This document shows positions 34,539 to 45,395 of a stretch of DNA of 64,000 nucleotides, piece after piece. Source of the DNA: Iris pallida (Eukaryota; Streptophyta; Magnoliopsida; Asparagales; Iridaceae); the NCBI GenBank assembly GCA_029216955.1, contig JANAVB010023996.1:15346490-15410489 (forward strand). Direction: 5' to 3'. The position numbers and the translations under genes are program-made. The notes under the pieces were generated by a model, which was not told where the DNA came from, made no database searches, and was given only the letters and a program-made list of their open reading frames with translations. The stretch's first letter is position 1. Each line of letters starts with the position of its first letter.

Positions 34539-35045
34539 CAGAGGGAAAAATCTTTTGATATAAAAGAATCGATGACTGTGCATTGTGGATATGGTTTTTT
34601 GGGTCAATTTGTGGTCCATAGTGTGATCAGTGTCTTTAACTACTTTTACTTAATCTTTGTGATCTCTGTCAGCACTATATTAGAGGATGCCGATCTTCAT
34701 GACATGGAGCAGTGCCACGGGGTGGTTGTAGCCTCAGCTATTTTTTGGTGAGAGCATTATATTACTGCAAAGAGTTTCCATTCGCTGTTGTACTTTTATT
34801 TTGGCTTCTTTCCAATATGTGTGTGGTTTCCCTTACAATTACCAGGAAATTATGATCTTATGCAACAACCAAAAGACATTTCGGAACCTTCAAAGAGTAC
34901 TGTTTGTTTTTATATTTTTGTGGATGAAGAAACTGAAGCCTTTCTAAAAAACATTTATGCTCTGGACAACACAAAAAGAGTTGGTTTGTGGAGAGTGGTG
35001 GTGGTTAGAAATCTTCCTTATTCAGATGCAAGGCGTAATGGAAAG
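34539..35045 (+). pseudogene. Captured gene fragment, DUF616 family (MUCI70/TOD1-like), three exons with introns
   Basis: Three exon-like blocks encode consecutive pieces of a plant DUF616 protein, a family of Golgi or membrane glycosyltransferase-like proteins. They are 34539-34602 (SFDIKESMTVHCGYGF), 34673-34747 (ADLHDMEQCHGVVVASAIF) and 34846-35045 (NYDLMQQPKDISEPSKSTVC, FVDEETEAFL, RVGLWRVVVVRNLPYSDARR). Splice signals (TTGCAG, GTCAG, ACCAG; GTGAG, GTTCA) are kept at the edges, so genomic DNA rather than mRNA was captured. An extra T in the run at 34740-34746 and the missing middle of the domain make it non-functional. Orientation is the same as the transposase genes, so chimeric read-through transcripts are possible. 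Confidence 0.82.
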
Positions 35046-36041
35046 GTTCATTTCATTGACTATACTCATTTTTTCAGTTAATATAAGGATCTGATGAGAA
35101 TCTGTAGGTCTTGATTGCCCTTTATTTTCTTTGATTAAATTTACATTTTTTTTGTTCGCTGCTGTTTTCTGATTCAACCCAGTAACACTTGCAGGTATTT
35201 GCATGTGAGAATGTGGATGTGGTTCTTGGCGTTCTAGGTTGGTTTGTTGGTTGCAGCTGGTGCAGTCCTTCGAATAATCTCATTGTCCTTGAATGTTGAG
35301 TTCCAGCAGTTAATACACTACTTAGCCCGACCATGGTATCTTGGTGGTCTAGCAACCATAGTGTAAATGATTTGGTTAATTAGTAAATTTTGCAAGCTTG
35401 TGGCTTATCATTAGACTTTGTTTTGCTAATATAGTAAATGTGACTCTGCTATAGCTTGTCAAGTCATCTGGCATTAACTTTTATTACTTGTGTTTTCGTC
35501 GTCTTTCTTCGTGAGTTCAAAGCCATTGTATGTTAGGTTATATTGGTAAAAGTAGTTCAAACATCTGGATTTCTGGTCTAAAATGTGCATATGAGACATC
35601 CAGTTTGCCTATACTGGAGCAACCTGCAGGTGCAAGTTGTGAGGCAGGTGCACATTTTTATTGAAATATAGGTAAAACAAATAATTTGAATTACTCTCGT
35701 GTTAGTAATTCTAAAATTAATTTTTTTTACCATTTTTTTAAAAAATACTAACGACCCAGTCCCGTTAGTATTAAATTCCCAAAATTGTTTTTTAATATAT
35801 TTTTAAAATATGCCAACGGCCATAGCCCGTTAGTATTCATATCTACCTATATTTATATGCCTGTTAGAAAAATAATTCCTAACGGCTATAGCCGTTAGAA
35901 AACTTGAAATACTAACGAACATTTCCGTTAGAAAGGTAGTTAGTAATATTACCCACGCCTATATACTCACGGAATTTACCCGTTAGAATTAATTTTTGTA
36001 ACATGTTTAGACCGTTGGAATATAAGTATTTTGGTGTAGTG
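35046..36041. promoter_or_regulatory. CACTA 1 right arm with subterminal repeats and terminal repeat
   Basis: The first 600 bases show nothing coding. From about 35740 there are at least ten CCGTTAG/CTAACGG variants (for example CCCGTTAGTATT, GCCAACGGCC, CCTAACGGC, CCGTTAGAAA) up to the terminal TGGTGTAGTG at 36032-36041. Words match those of the left arm, as expected for TNPA-binding arrays. Confidence 0.85.
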
Positions 36042-36461
36042 AGAGTTGAGGTCCCAGAAGTCGATACAGACTCGGATCTTTTTATTCTTTTTAGTAACGA
36101 AAATTATATTGGCTACCCAATATGTGTGTTGTTCCTCGCGAATAAACCCACTACCCAGGAGTTTATCGACTTCTTTGTCAATTGTATCTATGATGCTAGG
36201 ACGGAAGCATCGCTGTTGGTACTTAACAGGCTTAGCGTTAGGCAAGATGTTAAACTTGTGCATTATGAATTGTGGGTCGAGCCCTGGCATTTCTTCATAG
36301 CTCCACGCGAAGACGTCGATGTATTCCTTGATAAGTTGAATCAAGAATTCATGATCTTCTCCTGCCAGGCTTTTGCTGATGAAGATGGTTTTAGACGAGG
36401 ATTCGTCCCCAAAGTCGATCTGCTCGACTTCATCTTCAGTAGGTATTTCTCGTAGCTCCAA
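36042..36461 (-). pseudogene. Tat-type Gypsy RT, N-terminal part
   Basis: The minus-strand frame reads YIDVFAWSYEEMPGLDPQF, FIREEQHTYWVANIIFVTKK and IRVCIDFWDLNS and runs straight into the CACTA insertion site. The FAWSY(E/D)MPGLDP block is characteristic of the Tat/Ogre-Retand side of plant Gypsy elements. It continues at 21439-21110. Confidence 0.88.
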
Positions 36462-36470
36462 GCAAGATTC

Positions 36471-37340
36471 TCATTGTGCACCTAGGCATTGAGGCCAAGG
36501 TTCCTCTTCGAAGAACTCTACTGCTTGGTTGTCGTCTTCTTCTTCTGAGGGGTATATGGATGTCATGTTGACTGACAACACTTTCTTGAAGATCGGGCCA
36601 ATGCTGATATCAGAATTCCAAGTTGAAGCTTCAGACAAGTGAGAGTGTATAGCCTCCTCCGCTTCTGAACTTTTGAGGGTTGTTGGAGGTATAATGTAGC
36701 CTACCCCCCGTCTGGTACGATGGTAGTAGTCTTGCGGTTTCCTTTTTGGGACTGGGAACCGTAAAGAAAGACGTCGGCCTTTGACATAGTTTAGACCCTG
36801 GCCGCTTTTTAGGTCATAACCCATCTTTTAGATGAGGTACTTTGCTTGATCGGTGTACCGATATACTTGTATTCGACTTGTGTCGAGTTCTGGCTCGACT
36901 GAACGGAGGTCTTGATGATGCTCGACTTTGTCGAAGATGATAGGTTTCTTTTCCTGGCTCCGAGGCAGAACTATATAACAGACTCCTTAATACAGGACGA
37001 CTTGATTTACATGATTGACAGTCGTTATTTTTATTTACAACAACTGAAAGGCATTATCTAAAGTATACATGGCATTCCAATGTGGAAAACTAGAATAATT
37101 CAAAGACAGCCTTTTATTGATAAAATACGGGATCTTGTCACAAGGAATTACATCATCAAGAGATGGGACATCAACATTGGTAGATATGTACTCTCCCAGT
37201 TCTTCGTCAGTGAGCATCGAAGTAGCCTTGGGCGATTCGGAAGAGTTCATTGGAAGTTTGACCCGTACCGGTTCTTGAGCCTGTACTGAGAGAGATGCTG
37301 GGGCCTTCCCTAGTAGCTTGACAGTGAGGGAAGCCGACAT
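36471..37340 (-). pseudogene. Gypsy pol linker region between protease and RT, degenerate
   Basis: Two separate minus-strand frames are seen. The one at 36471-36824 starts MGYDLKSGQGLNYVKGRR, a glycine-rich segment like the G-patch-like linkers in this lineage, and has an acidic stretch EEEDDNQAVEFFEEEPW. The one at 37035-37340 has no known motif. Stops between them show decay. Confidence 0.55.
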
Positions 37341-38185
37341 TTAGTAAGTCTCCCCTTGTGTCGTACTTTAAGAGGTGCCTCAGTTGGTGCCTCGGAGAGT
37401 GGTGCTTTCCGGCACAGTTTTAGCACAAGAGGAGCCGCCACTTGGGAAGGTCTCCCTTTGAGTCGTATCTTCAAAGGGACTTCAGTTGTTGTTTCAGCCC
37501 AGGGGGCAGGGGCCATCCCGCGAAGCTTGACTACAGTAGGGGTCGATGGCTGGGGAGGTTTCCTCTTAAGTCGTACCTTTAGAGGGGCACTGGTCATTAT
37601 TTCTGCTTCAGTGTTAGCCTCTACTTCATCGTCTGCATCGTTGGCTTCATCGTCCAGATGGATTGATTTGTATAGATTGGAGTCGGTGAAAAAGGCCTCA
37701 ATCCCTCTGAAGGGATCGACATCAGCAAATTCCATCCTGACTCTGCTGTTGGTGGACACATATTTCATACATTGGTGGAGAGTTGATGGCACCACCATGT
37801 ATTCGTGTATCCATGGATACCCCAACAGGATGTTGTAATTAACGTCCGCGTCCACAACATAGCAAGTCACCTCTGTCTGGAGATCACCGATATGACATTT
37901 CAGACAGATTTTTCCTAGCGGTTCACTCTTGCCAGCGTTGAAGCCGCTGATTGTAGTGTTGGATGCTGTTAGACGATGCATCGGGATCCCTAATATCTGG
38001 AGCAGAGTCCATGGGATGATGCTAAGGGAAGACCCAGGGTCGATCTGGATTCGATCCACCTTGATGGTACCGACATACCCTGTGTAATATAGCGGTCGTT
38101 GTGTCGGTTGTTCTTGAGTAGCATGTCTTATTAGGTGAAGGTGATGTTGGAAATGATTTCTCCTATGTTGTGGCAGTACAGACAT
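37310..38185 (-). pseudogene. Gypsy aspartic protease region
   Basis: The frame carries IQIDPGSSLSIIPWTLLQIL and later YNILLGYPWIHEYMVVPST, the two halves of a retropepsin-like fold as found in Tat elements. The active-site triad reads D-P-G instead of D-T-G or D-G-G. After the protease come Pro/Lys-rich repeats (PLKVRLKRKPPQPS-type units, at least three). Confidence 0.8.
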
Positions 38186-38483
38186 GCTGTTGGATCTTCT
38201 TCAGGCTGCTTGACCTGACTAATAAAGGACTCAGTATCCTTCAGCGCTTCACATAGAGCCTCTCGAGTATCTTTGGATTGCCGGAGGAGCTCGAATAAGG
38301 ATAGCCGAGCTGGAGTACTAGCGAGCTGTACCGATATGTCAAAGTTGTGGGGTTTAGCCAACTCTGCAACATTGTCTTTTCGTAGAGGCCTGTCAAAATA
38401 AGCCTCTTTCTGCTTCTATTTGTCGACTGCTGGAGGTTTGAATGGACCATCCCCTTGGGCAGCCGTAGTGGTGACAAGAGGTG

Positions 38484-39023
38484 TCACTTCAATCGGAGCC
38501 TCCTCTTGCTGCACGTTCTGCTTTGAACGCATCTGGACAGGAACGGCTTCCTCAGGGGAGGAAGTGACCATGCGACAAGACTTTGTCTTCCTGCCTTTGG
38601 TTGTGGAGGTAGGATATACCCCAGTTGAGTCAATTCTGGGGCTAGGTCTGGGTAGACCCACATGATCTCTCCCCGGGATGTCATAAGTGGTATTAGCCCA
38701 CTCAAATTGTCACGAGTTGGTGGAAGGTTGATTACTTCCATTGTTACCTTTGGGATGGAGACGACGCCATCTTGAGTTTCAGTAGGTAGCAAGGTACCAA
38801 ACTGGAGTGACACCATGTTAGCTGAGATTGTCTTCTCTTCATAATCAAGCGAGAGGACGTTCGCATTGATCATGCGTTGTAAGTAGTTCTTCAAGATGTA
38901 GCAGTCTCGAGTCGGATGGCCGACGAACCGATTGTAGTGACTGTACCTCGGGTCGCCTACCCTGTCAACCTCGTCGGGACGCTTTGGATTGGGCAACTTA
39001 ATTTTGTCGCTTTGCTTTAGCAT
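38484..39023 (-). pseudogene. Gypsy gag C-terminal region with degenerate zinc motif
   Basis: The motif YSHYNRFVGHPTRDCYILKN has the form of the C-terminal gag zinc motif of Tat-like elements (CxYHRxxGHPTxxC), with the first Cys replaced by Ser. The downstream part lacks known motifs. Neighbouring frames 38131-38477 carry further pieces in other frames. Confidence 0.7.
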
Positions 39024-39133
39024 CTCAAAGAGTTATAGGGTATCTTCATCATTAAAGGAGTATACCTCCTTCAATCTTGGTACGGGCGGTGGTTTCTGAG
39101 TGGGCCCTTGTGTACATTTCGAGACATTGACAG

Positions 39134-39829
39134 TCAATGCCTACTTTCCCTTCGACTCATGCCCATTGTTGTTATTGGCGGTGCGCTTTCCCTTGTCATC
39201 AAACGCATGGAAGCTAACCCCAGAAGCCGAGCATTACGTGCTTTCTTTTCGGCGTTTTCGGTACCGATGATTAGCGAGATCCAATCTGGAGGCTGGGCAG
39301 AGTCGATCCAGAGTTTGATTGCAGGCGTCATATTCATGCTACATGAATCGATCAACACATGTTCTGGTATACCCGGAGGTAACCTTAAGCATGCCTGCCG
39401 GAAGCACTCGATGAAAGCTCGAACGGTCTCTTTCTCCTTCTGGACCACTTCTATCAGGGATGACATTGTCACATCTTCTCCTCTATCGTAGAATCAGTCA
39501 AGAAACAGATGCGTTAAGTCGCCGAAGGAGGATATGCAGTTGTCAAGGAGACTGCAATACCAGTCGTAGGCGACTCCCTTCAATGCCCCAATGAACAAAC
39601 TTGTAGGCAAGGCGTCTTCCTTCGGGGGATGTCCTATCACAGAGTGCAGATACAGACGGGGAAAATTCTTCCTGTCAAATGGCATCAATGTTTGTGGTTT
39701 ATATTTAGGGGGATAAACCACTTTGTTCCATTCGGGAGGATAAGGTTGCCGAATCCCGAGCTTCTGGCGTTCCTTCTGTTTATTTTGCGCTTCAAAATGA
39801 TCGTACAAATCTCTTACCATCTCAACCAA
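39134..39829 (-). pseudogene. Gypsy gag, capsid (Retrotrans_gag) region, two frames
   Basis: The N-terminal piece (39829-39494) contains FIGALKGVAYDWYCSL. The next (39472-39134) contains VRAFIECFRQACLRLPPG. Together they form the usual capsid core of plant Gypsy gag. An in-frame stop near 39494 separates them. Confidence 0.8.
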
Positions 39830-39937
39830 CTCCTCTATAGAACTAAGAGCAGGTGAGGGAGGTAAAGTATAAAGCTCGGTACCCGAAGGAGCTGACGTCC
39901 GAGGTACGGCATGATGATCTGTTCCCGAAGATACCCG

Positions 39938-40522
39938 TTAAGGGGGTATACTAGACTCTCCATTAGCCCCAGGATCAGGACTGGTAGATACAGGTGCCCT
40001 TTTAGAAGTTAGATTATTTCGTATCACAAACACCATTTGGGTCAAGGTTTGCATGGTGGTGAAGAGGGTCTTGAGGCCATCTTCTAAGGTATCCATGTGC
40101 CGTACACGATCCAGAGCTGAAGCTTCGATGTCTTCTTCGGTCGATAGTTCACTTTCGGCCTCGCTTTCTTGTGGAAAGGTTGGCCTAAGAGCTTCTTCTT
40201 CCGATACTTTATACTGGCTACCCCCAGCTACATCGGTGTCAGTTCCTTGGTGAATGCCCTCATCTTCGAACGAGGGATTGTCATGGATAGTCGGGGTCTG
40301 ATCACCCCCAGCTTGCATCATTGTCGAAGCCTGCCTTCTCAACCGAGTATTCTGGAACACTCTGGTTGGCGAGACTTCTGCTTTGCTTTTCTTCGGTCTG
40401 CTTTTCGATGGACCAGCCGAAGTCGAGGAGTTGGTGGTGTTTGCTTTTCTTCCCGATGCATAGGAGTTAGAGACGACATAGTACGAGGCGACCGGAGGTA
40501 CTGTCTCGTCATCGATTGGCAC
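39938..40522 (-). pseudogene. Gypsy gag N-terminal region
   Basis: The minus-strand frame of 194 codons is low in complexity: a Ser/Lys-rich start (STSAGPSKSRPKKSKAE), an acidic middle (EAESELSTEEDIEAS) and a helix-prone end (MDTLEDGLKTLFTTMQTL). This fits the disordered N-terminus of Tat-lineage gag. A stop separates it from the capsid piece. Confidence 0.65.
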
Positions 40523-40886
40523 TCATTTTCGAGGCGACGTTGGGTGGTGCAGCTGGTTGCAGTCGCTGGAATACGGACCGCCTTGGTGGTGCAGCCGTTG
40601 TTTTGCAACAGCAGCAATTGATGGTAACCATGGCACAAGTATGCCCCACGAGGGACACATCGTGTACGGAGGTCATCTCTTTCGATCTACGTTTGTGAGT
40701 GATCATATTACGTAGGTCGTGTGAGAAGAGTTTCACATTCGCACCCGTTTTATGCGTATGGCAGGGCCGAGTGCCGGGGTGGTTATGTGAATGCTGCGCC
40801 CCTGATCTGGTTCCAACACATGACATGCGCCCAGATCATTGGTGGGAGAAGAACATATATTATGACTTGAACCCTCTTCATGCATG
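40523..40886 (-). other. Tat element leader, part next to gag
   Basis: No protein is recognised. This stretch and 44642-45373 were one leader before the solo LTR inserted between them, as the CAGCC duplication shows. Confidence 0.55.
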
Positions 40887-40891
40887 CAGCC
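40887..40891. repeat. TSD CAGCC of the solo LTR, left copy
   Basis: The matching CAGCC is at 44637-44641, exactly flanking the TGTCAC...GTGACA ends. Confidence 0.9.
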
Positions 40892-41259
40892 TGTCACTAC
40901 CACATTTTAGCTTGAGGGTATTTTGGTCATTTTCGTCATTTTGAATTTAATTTGAATTGTTTGAGTGATGGTTGTTATTTTTGACTTTTGCTAGTTGTGA
41001 CTTTAGAGACTAACCTAGATGTTGACTTTGACTTTGGTGACTTGGTTAGCATGGTGTGGACCCTAGTCTAACTTAACTTGACCCAAGTTGACTTGTTTTG
41101 GACTGAGTTGCATGGAGATATTAGGTCCTTTAGGTGTTTGAACTAATGGCTAAGGGTTTGAACCATTTAACATCTAAACTTGGCCCAAGCCCACTAGCCA
41201 TCAACCCTAACCCTAATTTCCCCCTAAGTGGCCGGCCTAGGGTTTTCCCCACCCCTATT

Positions 41260-41269
41260 TAATACCTCT
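41260..41269 (+). promoter_or_regulatory. TATA-like box of the solo LTR
   Basis: CTATTTAATA follows a GC-rich stretch (GGCCGGCCTAGGG) and precedes a CT-rich leader, the layout of an LTR promoter. Confidence 0.45.
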
Positions 41270-41769
41270 TGAATCATTCTTGCCTCTTTTTACACCACTT
41301 CTAATTTTTGGCAAGAAAGAGGTATTGTCCATTCTTCAACCCTTCATAATTTCTTTATTTCTCTTCCTTTTTAACTCTAGTCTTTTGCATTGGGATCTAT
41401 TTAACCCCTATTTACTGTTGGTGGTGAGAAATCTCAGCTTTGTATAATTTGGAGCTTGAGAGTTGCAAGAAGGATTCTTCTATTTGGGGCTTTTCCTTGA
41501 GTTTGATACTCAATATGTAAACCCTCAAACCACCTCCATTTCCCGATTTCTTTGCATGGATGCATAGATATAGGTGTCCCCTAGCTGTAGAGTGAGTCTT
41601 GTGTGATTTTGTTTCAATTTGGTGTCCGTATCGGACACGTATCATAGCTTGTATGTAGGTGTTTGATGAAATATCCAAGAAAGATTTTATTTTTGTTTTT
41701 CCAAAACTAATTAAACAAATTTGTAGATCTATGTGTATACTTTAATTTTTATAAAGGAATGTATGTGTT

Positions 41770-42280
41770 TTTGTGTCTGTGTCGTGTCCACGAGCAATTG
41801 GACACGCTCTCGGTCGAGCCGTACCCATGCCCTACTGCTCGGGTTCTCTGTGGGACACGACACAGCACTTGGGGACACGAAACTTGGTGTGCGGCTAGGG
41901 CTAGTGACTGACACGACACCCCTAAAGTGTCAGGTCATGACGTGTCGTATCGGACACGATATTCTCCTTGTACTAATTTTTTGCACACGTGCGCACACGA
42001 GCAGACACGCACTGATACTCATTTTGTGTACGGATACGAGGACACTTGGACACATATCAGGGTGCCTAACACGAAGCCCTATGTGTCACCTACCTGTAGA
42101 CGTGAGCACGTGACACGAAGTGTCGTGTGTCGTATCCTCGATGACACGAACTCACCGTATGATGTTCTAGTACACAGTGTGCAATGTGTGTGTTTAAATT
42201 GATTGGACACGTTCGTGTCCACTTGGTGGCACACGAACACCCCACCCTATGCACATGTGTGACACCTGTGCACACACTGA
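41770..42280. repeat. Degenerate GACACG-type repeat region
   Basis: Words such as GGACACG, GACACGA and GTGTCGT occur dozens of times in both orientations with irregular spacing. A similar vocabulary (GACACAAC, TGTGTCC) reappears at 59160-59560 in CACTA 2. Confidence 0.75.
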
Positions 42281-42619
42281 TTTGGTGTTTAATTGATTTT
42301 CATTCAATTTTGGGTATATTAATAATTGGGGCTGAACTGAAAAATTGGATAATATCTGAAAACTGAGTTCTTAGACTCGATTTTGATATTCAATAACAAT
42401 GTTAGAAGATAACATGACTAATAGATGATGATTCATATTTAGGTTGTATGTGTGGATTTCATTTTGCTATTTGGGTTGATTTCGAAGGTCTGATACTCTG
42501 ATAACTTGTAAACTGAATAGGGATATAACCTAGGGTGATACCTATATGTATATGTGTTGATTAAATGAGATAACTTGGTACCATTTCTCCTGAGAACCCT
42601 TATACCTGCTGCACACGAA

Positions 42620-43010
42620 ATCTGAGAATAACACACACTCCCAACTATCTATACACACACATACACACATATATATCACTCCTAGACTAAAACCTGTGAA
42701 TACATACACATATTATACTGTTAAACAAAACCTGAGAACACACACACTGTTAACTAAAACCTGTGAATACACACACTCCGTAGCACTATTTCCAGGACTG
42801 AACAACCTGACACACACACACATGTTCACTATTGACTGAAACCTGAGAACAAATATTATACTGCTATACTAAAACCTGTGAGTACACACACCCTATGCAG
42901 CTGACACACTCAAGCACTCTATGTCACCCTCACCATCACTCTCATCTCGCATACACACACACACAATCTGTCACATTAAGCACTGATACACACACACACA
43001 CATATCCTGT
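42620..43010. repeat. AC-rich imperfect minisatellite
   Basis: Runs of ACACAC alternate with a recurrent phrase AAACCTGWGAAYACAC (several copies between 42690 and 42890). The region lies in the middle of the solo LTR. Confidence 0.8.
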
Positions 43011-43312
43011 CACACACACTATACACCATCTCACTCTCTCCCTCTCTCTAATATACATATGTAATATATTTGTTAATATAATGTATGTATGTAAATAGGT
43101 TGGTATGTGTATACAAGTTAGCCTAGTATCCTAGTGCATATTAGCCTATACATGATAGCCTATATGTAATTTCCTATGTGTATGCCTATATACATTGAGT
43201 ATATATATGTACCTACATATGTAGTGTGTGTGATGACTTGTGTAGCTTTGAAATTGTGTGTGAGTGCTAGCCTAGGCTTGGTTAGGCTTAGTGAGAGTTG
43301 ATTGGACTAGGA

Positions 43313-43360
43313 TTGACCTAGTTGACCTAGTTTGACTAGTGTAGTTGACCAGAGTTGACC
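43313..43360 (+). promoter_or_regulatory. Cluster of five W-box cores (TTGAC) in 48 bases
   Basis: TTGACC occurs at 43313, 43322, 43345 and 43355, and TTGAC at 43332. Each matches the core bound by plant WRKY factors. Looser TTGAC groups lie at 41010-41100 in the same LTR and at 47440-47530 in the next LTR fragment. Confidence 0.55.
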
Positions 43361-44641
43361 AAGAGTTAACTTTGGCCTAGATGACCGAGAAATCATATAT
43401 AATGTATTGTAATCTTCAGTATTACCATTTTGGACATGTTGCGACCTGTGTTTCTCTGTTTAGGACTCATCTACTTTGTCTGGACATATATATTCATCGG
43501 ATACTCAGGAAACCAGGCGAGTACATTCTCTAACCATTTTATACTTGATAGGAATTACATTTATGCTCTAGATTACTTTACTTGATGCTGTCACGTTGTT
43601 AACACAGATTGGTACTATATGGATCCCTTTATGAGATGTTATCTCCCTCGGGAGCATCGGATTACAGTATGTCATTTGTGTTTTACTTTCATCATGTACT
43701 CCGGTGCTTTTACTATTCATGTATACTCTTGTGATTCATGTACTCTTATATTCACAGAGCCCCCATATATACATCCATGTGCACCCATTTATGGGCCTTC
43801 ATGTGATATCATGTACAATAACATAACTTGTTTGGATCCTTGTGTATTGATTGGGGTACAGGAGACTATAAATGGTCATATGAACAATTCCAAAGTAGTG
43901 TAATCATGTGCAAACTCTTTAGTATACTCATGTACAAATTTAAGCTGTTCATATGTCTATCTTGTACTCTACATCACTAGCCACTGTTAGCTCGTTACTT
44001 ATAGTAGATATTTCTTTACAGTCATCTCTTTTACTTCATATATTTCCCAGTATTTCATGTATCTTACTCTATAGCATATTTACATATCATGTCATATTAT
44101 GAACTGCATGAGATGTATTGTGCTCGTTCCTGTCCGGACTAGACCTGTTAAAATATTATAGATGACATTGAGGAGTTCTGTCCTACATAGTATGTAGCAG
44201 ACTTAGATAACACCTGTGAGCTGGACTCCTAGGAGGACCCAGCACGTGTAGAGGACATTACCCCAGTAGTCTAGGCTAGTTGGCTAGACTAGTTATCTTA
44301 CTTATTGTCTTGTCTTGTTTTGGATACACTATGTACTAATTTAGGGATTTTGTTATTCTGGATGTTGTGGAGATGCTATTTTAGACTCTTAGACTTCTTC
44401 TCTTATTGTATTTCATTTGGCGACTTTCATATCTATCTATCTTATCGTACTTTCTACCTTAGCTGTGATTGAGTTGTATATTTCTATATTGTCCTCCATT
44501 CGGAGCGTATACATTGTACAGGTACCTTATAATTGTTAGATGTATGTGACCTAGGACAGCGTTCTACCGCTGACACTGTGACGTAGGCTGGACGTATCTA
44601 CTTCTTGTGCCCCTACATTGGGTGCGGGTCGTGACACAGCC

Positions 44642-45373
44642 AACGTGGGTGCATGGTTTTGAAGCCACAAAATTTGCCCTGCCCAGCCTGGTTCCATGCG
44701 CAAGGAATGCGCCCAAGTGGGAAAGGAACTTCGAGAGTCGACTCATTGCTGGTGCAAAGGCACCCGAGTCGACTCTATACAGCTTATTATCAGGTGCGCG
44801 TATGACTTTCAGCGCACATTTCTAGTTCGCTGCTGGCATAGCACGTTTGAGGCGCATAGCCCGTGCTGCGTTGGACTTCTTCGTACTAGCCCGTAAAGGC
44901 ACATAGTACTCAGAATCCAGTTCATCCTCGTCGTGACAGTGAGTGATTCTATCGAAGACAGATGTTTTTTCCTGTGCATCAGAGCTCATGCGAGGGAGGT
45001 TGCCTGTGCACTTACTTTGTTGGCGCATCTTCTTCAACTGGAAAGAAGATAGTTGGGAGCTACAGTCAACGTCCTACTTCCCCGACAGATGTACTGCACC
45101 AGTGGCAACATCTTGTTCGCTGAGAACGTCAGCAGGTAGGAAGGACTACGGCGGCGCAATCCCTTCAGTGGTGGTGCCCGGTGCATCACTTTTGCGCACC
45201 CAGACTTAGGGGTCTTTTTCGACTTCGGCAGCTGCTTCGAAGGACTCACAGTACCTTCAGAGATGAACTCATCATACGCCTGTTGATCGAGGCATACCAC
45301 AAGCATCTTTTGGAAGGAACCGAGCTTGTTATCGTCAGACTACAACACAGTCTTCTCGTTGGAAGAGAAAGTG
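44642..45373 (-). pseudogene. Tat element leader with short ORFs
   Basis: After the primer binding site (minus strand) there are two overlapping-end frames. One is 45306-45034, Lys/Pro/Ser-rich (SPSKQLPKSKKTPKSG). The other is 45037-44822, with QEKTSVFDRITHCHDEDELD, a phrase like SVFDRL segments in plant Gypsy gag. They are in different frames and look decayed. No definite function. Confidence 0.45.
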
Positions 45374-45390
45374 GTCACCAGCAGAGTCGC
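45374..45390 (-). other. Primer binding site-like sequence of the Tat element
   Basis: On the minus strand GCGACTCTGCTGGTGAC follows a sequence ending in AAACA. Many plant Gypsy elements have the closely similar GGCGACTCCGCTGGGGA right after the 5' LTR. This places the LTR end at about 45396. Confidence 0.6.
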
Positions 45391-45395
45391 TAGCT

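Larger units (their letters stand above)
21440..36041 (+). mobile_element. CACTA (En/Spm) transposon 1, near-autonomous, 14.6 kb
   Basis: The element begins with CACTACACCA and ends with TGGTGTAGTG, the perfect inverted repeat of CACTA elements, flanked by the AGA duplication. Both subterminal regions are crowded with TAACGG/CCGTTA words. It encodes TNP2-like (22789-26380) and TNPA-like (29755-31478) proteins in the same direction. The region after TNPA carries captured host exons. Each gene has one in-frame stop, so this copy is probably not autonomous today, though it looks only recently disabled. Confidence 0.95.
40892..44636 (+). mobile_element. Solo LTR, 3.7 kb, Gypsy type
   Basis: The ends TGTCACTACC and GGGTCGTGACA are inverted-repeat-like LTR termini with perfect CAGCC duplications. 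Inside there is no gag or pol, no second LTR and no internal boundary, so the simplest reading is a solo LTR left by LTR-LTR recombination. Length and style (TTTGGTCATTTTCGTC near the start, GGACC-rich 3' half) suit the Tekay/Del side of Gypsy. The plus orientation is inferred from the promoter-like region and poly-T/pyrimidine leader near 41260-41370. Confidence 0.82.

Noticed and set aside
42895..43098. ORF with SLSLIYI and THTH repeats
   Set aside because: Translation of the AC/CT-rich minisatellite in the solo LTR.
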